Source of the DNA: Melioribacteraceae bacterium
GTDB lineage: Bacteria; Bacteroidota; Ignavibacteria; Ignavibacteriales; Melioribacteraceae
DNA: 5,672 nt
Reading direction: 5' to 3'
Assembly: GCA_027036655.1 (NCBI GenBank)
Contig: JALWEC010000024.1
Location: 1-5,672, forward strand
Shown: piece after piece, positions 4,650 through 5,672 of the stretch
Numbering within the stretch: the stretch's first letter is position 1
Layout of the letters: each line of letters opens with the position of its first letter
Position numbers and translations under genes: made by a program
The notes under the pieces: generated by a model
Seen by the model: the letters and a program-made list of their open reading frames with translations, nothing else
Told to the model about the DNA's origin: nothing
The model's database searches: none

Positions 4650-5672
4650 ATGTTCGAAAAATTTCATACAAGACACATAGGTATTTCCGAAACAGACATC
4701 GATGAGATGCTTAAAGAAATAGGCGAAGACTCCATGGAATCGTTGGTAAAAAAAACGATTCCGAATCACATCTTATTAAATAAAAAGTTAAATCTTGAAA
4801 AACCATACACTGAGTATGAAGCGTTAAAAAAATTACGTTTGCTCGCATCCAAAAATAAAATCTTCGATTCATATATCGGGCTAGGATATTACCCGACAAT
4901 TACGCCTTCGGTAATACAGCGAAATGTTGTGGAAAACCCGGGCTGGTACACGCAATATACGCCTTACCAAGCGGAGATTTCCCAAGGGAGGCTTGAAGTT
5001 CTTCTCAATTTCCAGACAATGATTTCCGATTTAACAGGGATGGATTTAGCTAACTCTTCCCTTCTTGACGAAGGGACAGCCGCGGGCGAAGCCATTATGA
5101 TGCTTCACAATGCGCGTAAACGGAATAAAAAATCAGCTGAAAAAGTTTTTATAGATGAAAATATCTTCCCCCAAACAAAGGATGTTATTCTTTCAAGAAC
5201 CGAGCCTCGAAACATAATTGCGGAATTCGGCGCAATTGAGAAGTTTGACTTTTCAGAAGATTATTTTGCGGTTCTCGTTCAAAATCCGGACAACAACGGC
5301 GAAATAAAAGACTACTCCGATTACTTTGCCAAAGCCAAAGAAAAAGGGATTTACGTTGCGGTTATTGCAGACATCTTAAGTCTTGCTTTGATTACTCCGC
5401 CGGGAGAAATAGGAGCGGACGTCGTGCTCGGGAATTCACAGCGTTTGGGAGAGCCGCTTGGATTCGGGGGTCCGCACGCCGCGTATTTTGCGACAAAAGA
5501 AGAGTTTAAGCGTCAGCTTCCCGGTAGAATAATCGGCGTTTCGGTTGACAGAACCGGAAAAAAAGCTCTCCGAATGGCGCTTCAAACACGAGAACAACAC
5601 ATCAAGCGGGAAAAAGCTACAAGTAATATCTGCACCGCTCAGGTTCTCCTTGCAATTATTGCCGGCTTCTAC
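4650..5672 (+). CDS. gcvP: Glycine dehydrogenase (decarboxylating), P-protein, N-terminal part (cut by window edge)
   Basis: The P-protein of the glycine cleavage system is a cytoplasmic, pyridoxal-phosphate-dependent enzyme that decarboxylates glycine and passes the aminomethyl group to the lipoyl arm of the H-protein. The frame is open for 341 codons to the end of the window. It starts at ATG 4650, with GAGGA at 4640-4644 and 5 bases of spacing. Family motifs visible: FHTRHIG near the start (5-11), YIGLGYYPTITPSVIQRN (75-92), NPGWYTQYTPYQAEISQGR (96-114), SLLDEGTAAGEA (137-148), GNSQRLGEPLGFGGPHAA (261-278) and TREQHIKREKATSNICTAQ (313-331). The N-terminal RHIG opening fits the long single-chain form (about 950 residues) rather than the split GcvPA/GcvPB form, but the window ends too early to prove it. 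The PLP-binding lysine would lie in the missing C-terminal half. Confidence 0.95.
   Translation, partial: MFEKFHTRHIGISETDIDEMLKEIGEDSMESLVKKTIPNHILLNKKLNLEKPYTEYEALKKLRLLASKNKIFDSYIGLGYYPTITPSVIQRNVVENPGWYTQYTPYQAEISQGRLEVLLNFQTMISDLTGMDLANSSLLDEGTAAGEAIMMLHNARKRNKKSAEKVFIDENIFPQTKDVILSRTEPRNIIAEFGAIEKFDFSEDYFAVLVQNPDNNGEIKDYSDYFAKAKEKGIYVAVIADILSLALITPPGEIGADVVLGNSQRLGEPLGFGGPHAAYFATKEEFKRQLPGRIIGVSVDRTGKKALRMALQTREQHIKREKATSNICTAQVLLAIIAGFY

Noticed and set aside
4575..4899. Two minus-strand frames (4575-4769 and 4711-4899) opposite the start of gcvP.
   Set aside because: They are antisense shadows of the conserved gcvP coding region and its AT-rich leader.

Overview
The window looks like chromosomal DNA from an AT-rich member of the Bacteroidota/Chlorobiota/Ignavibacteriota (FCB) group. 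The main evidence is a large secreted protein ending in a type IX secretion (T9SS) type A sorting domain, with the NYPNPFNP...YxLP...VYNxLGxE...GxHxVxWD...SGVYFYR pattern and a KKMLLLK tail. This style is especially common in Ignavibacteria and relatives. That placement rests on family resemblance only; no marker gene for taxonomy is present.

Layout, left to right. Positions 1-110 hold a non-coding, hairpin-rich element of the 'GTCATTGCGA...AATCTC' kind. A strong intrinsic terminator on the minus strand follows (131-158). Just upstream of it on the minus strand is a 30-residue hydrophobic micro-ORF (184-276) with a good ribosome binding site and a possible promoter of its own. Next on the minus strand is the dominant gene (370-3552). 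It encodes a secreted, cysteine-free protein of 1060 residues: signal peptide, nine fibronectin-III-like repeats and a C-terminal T9SS sorting domain. Its upstream region (3565-3721) holds a 12-bp direct repeat, a possible promoter, and a 14-bp perfect palindrome of CRP/FNR type placed about 62 bp before the inferred transcription start.

Positions 3722-4649 contain no convincing gene. They hold a REPIN-like pair of inverted short palindromic repeats (4066-4134), a small hairpin, a short degenerate relative of the left-edge repeat (4464-4487), and near the right end a possible promoter for the next gene.

The last feature is the first 341 codons of gcvP (4650 to the window end, plus strand), the glycine decarboxylase P-protein of the glycine cleavage system. 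It is cut by the window edge. It is transcribed divergently from the surface-protein gene and there is no sign that the two work together.

I see no defence, mobile or biosynthetic system. The points most worth a second look are the micro-ORF, the palindrome with its direct repeat ahead of the surface-protein gene, and the REPIN-like element.
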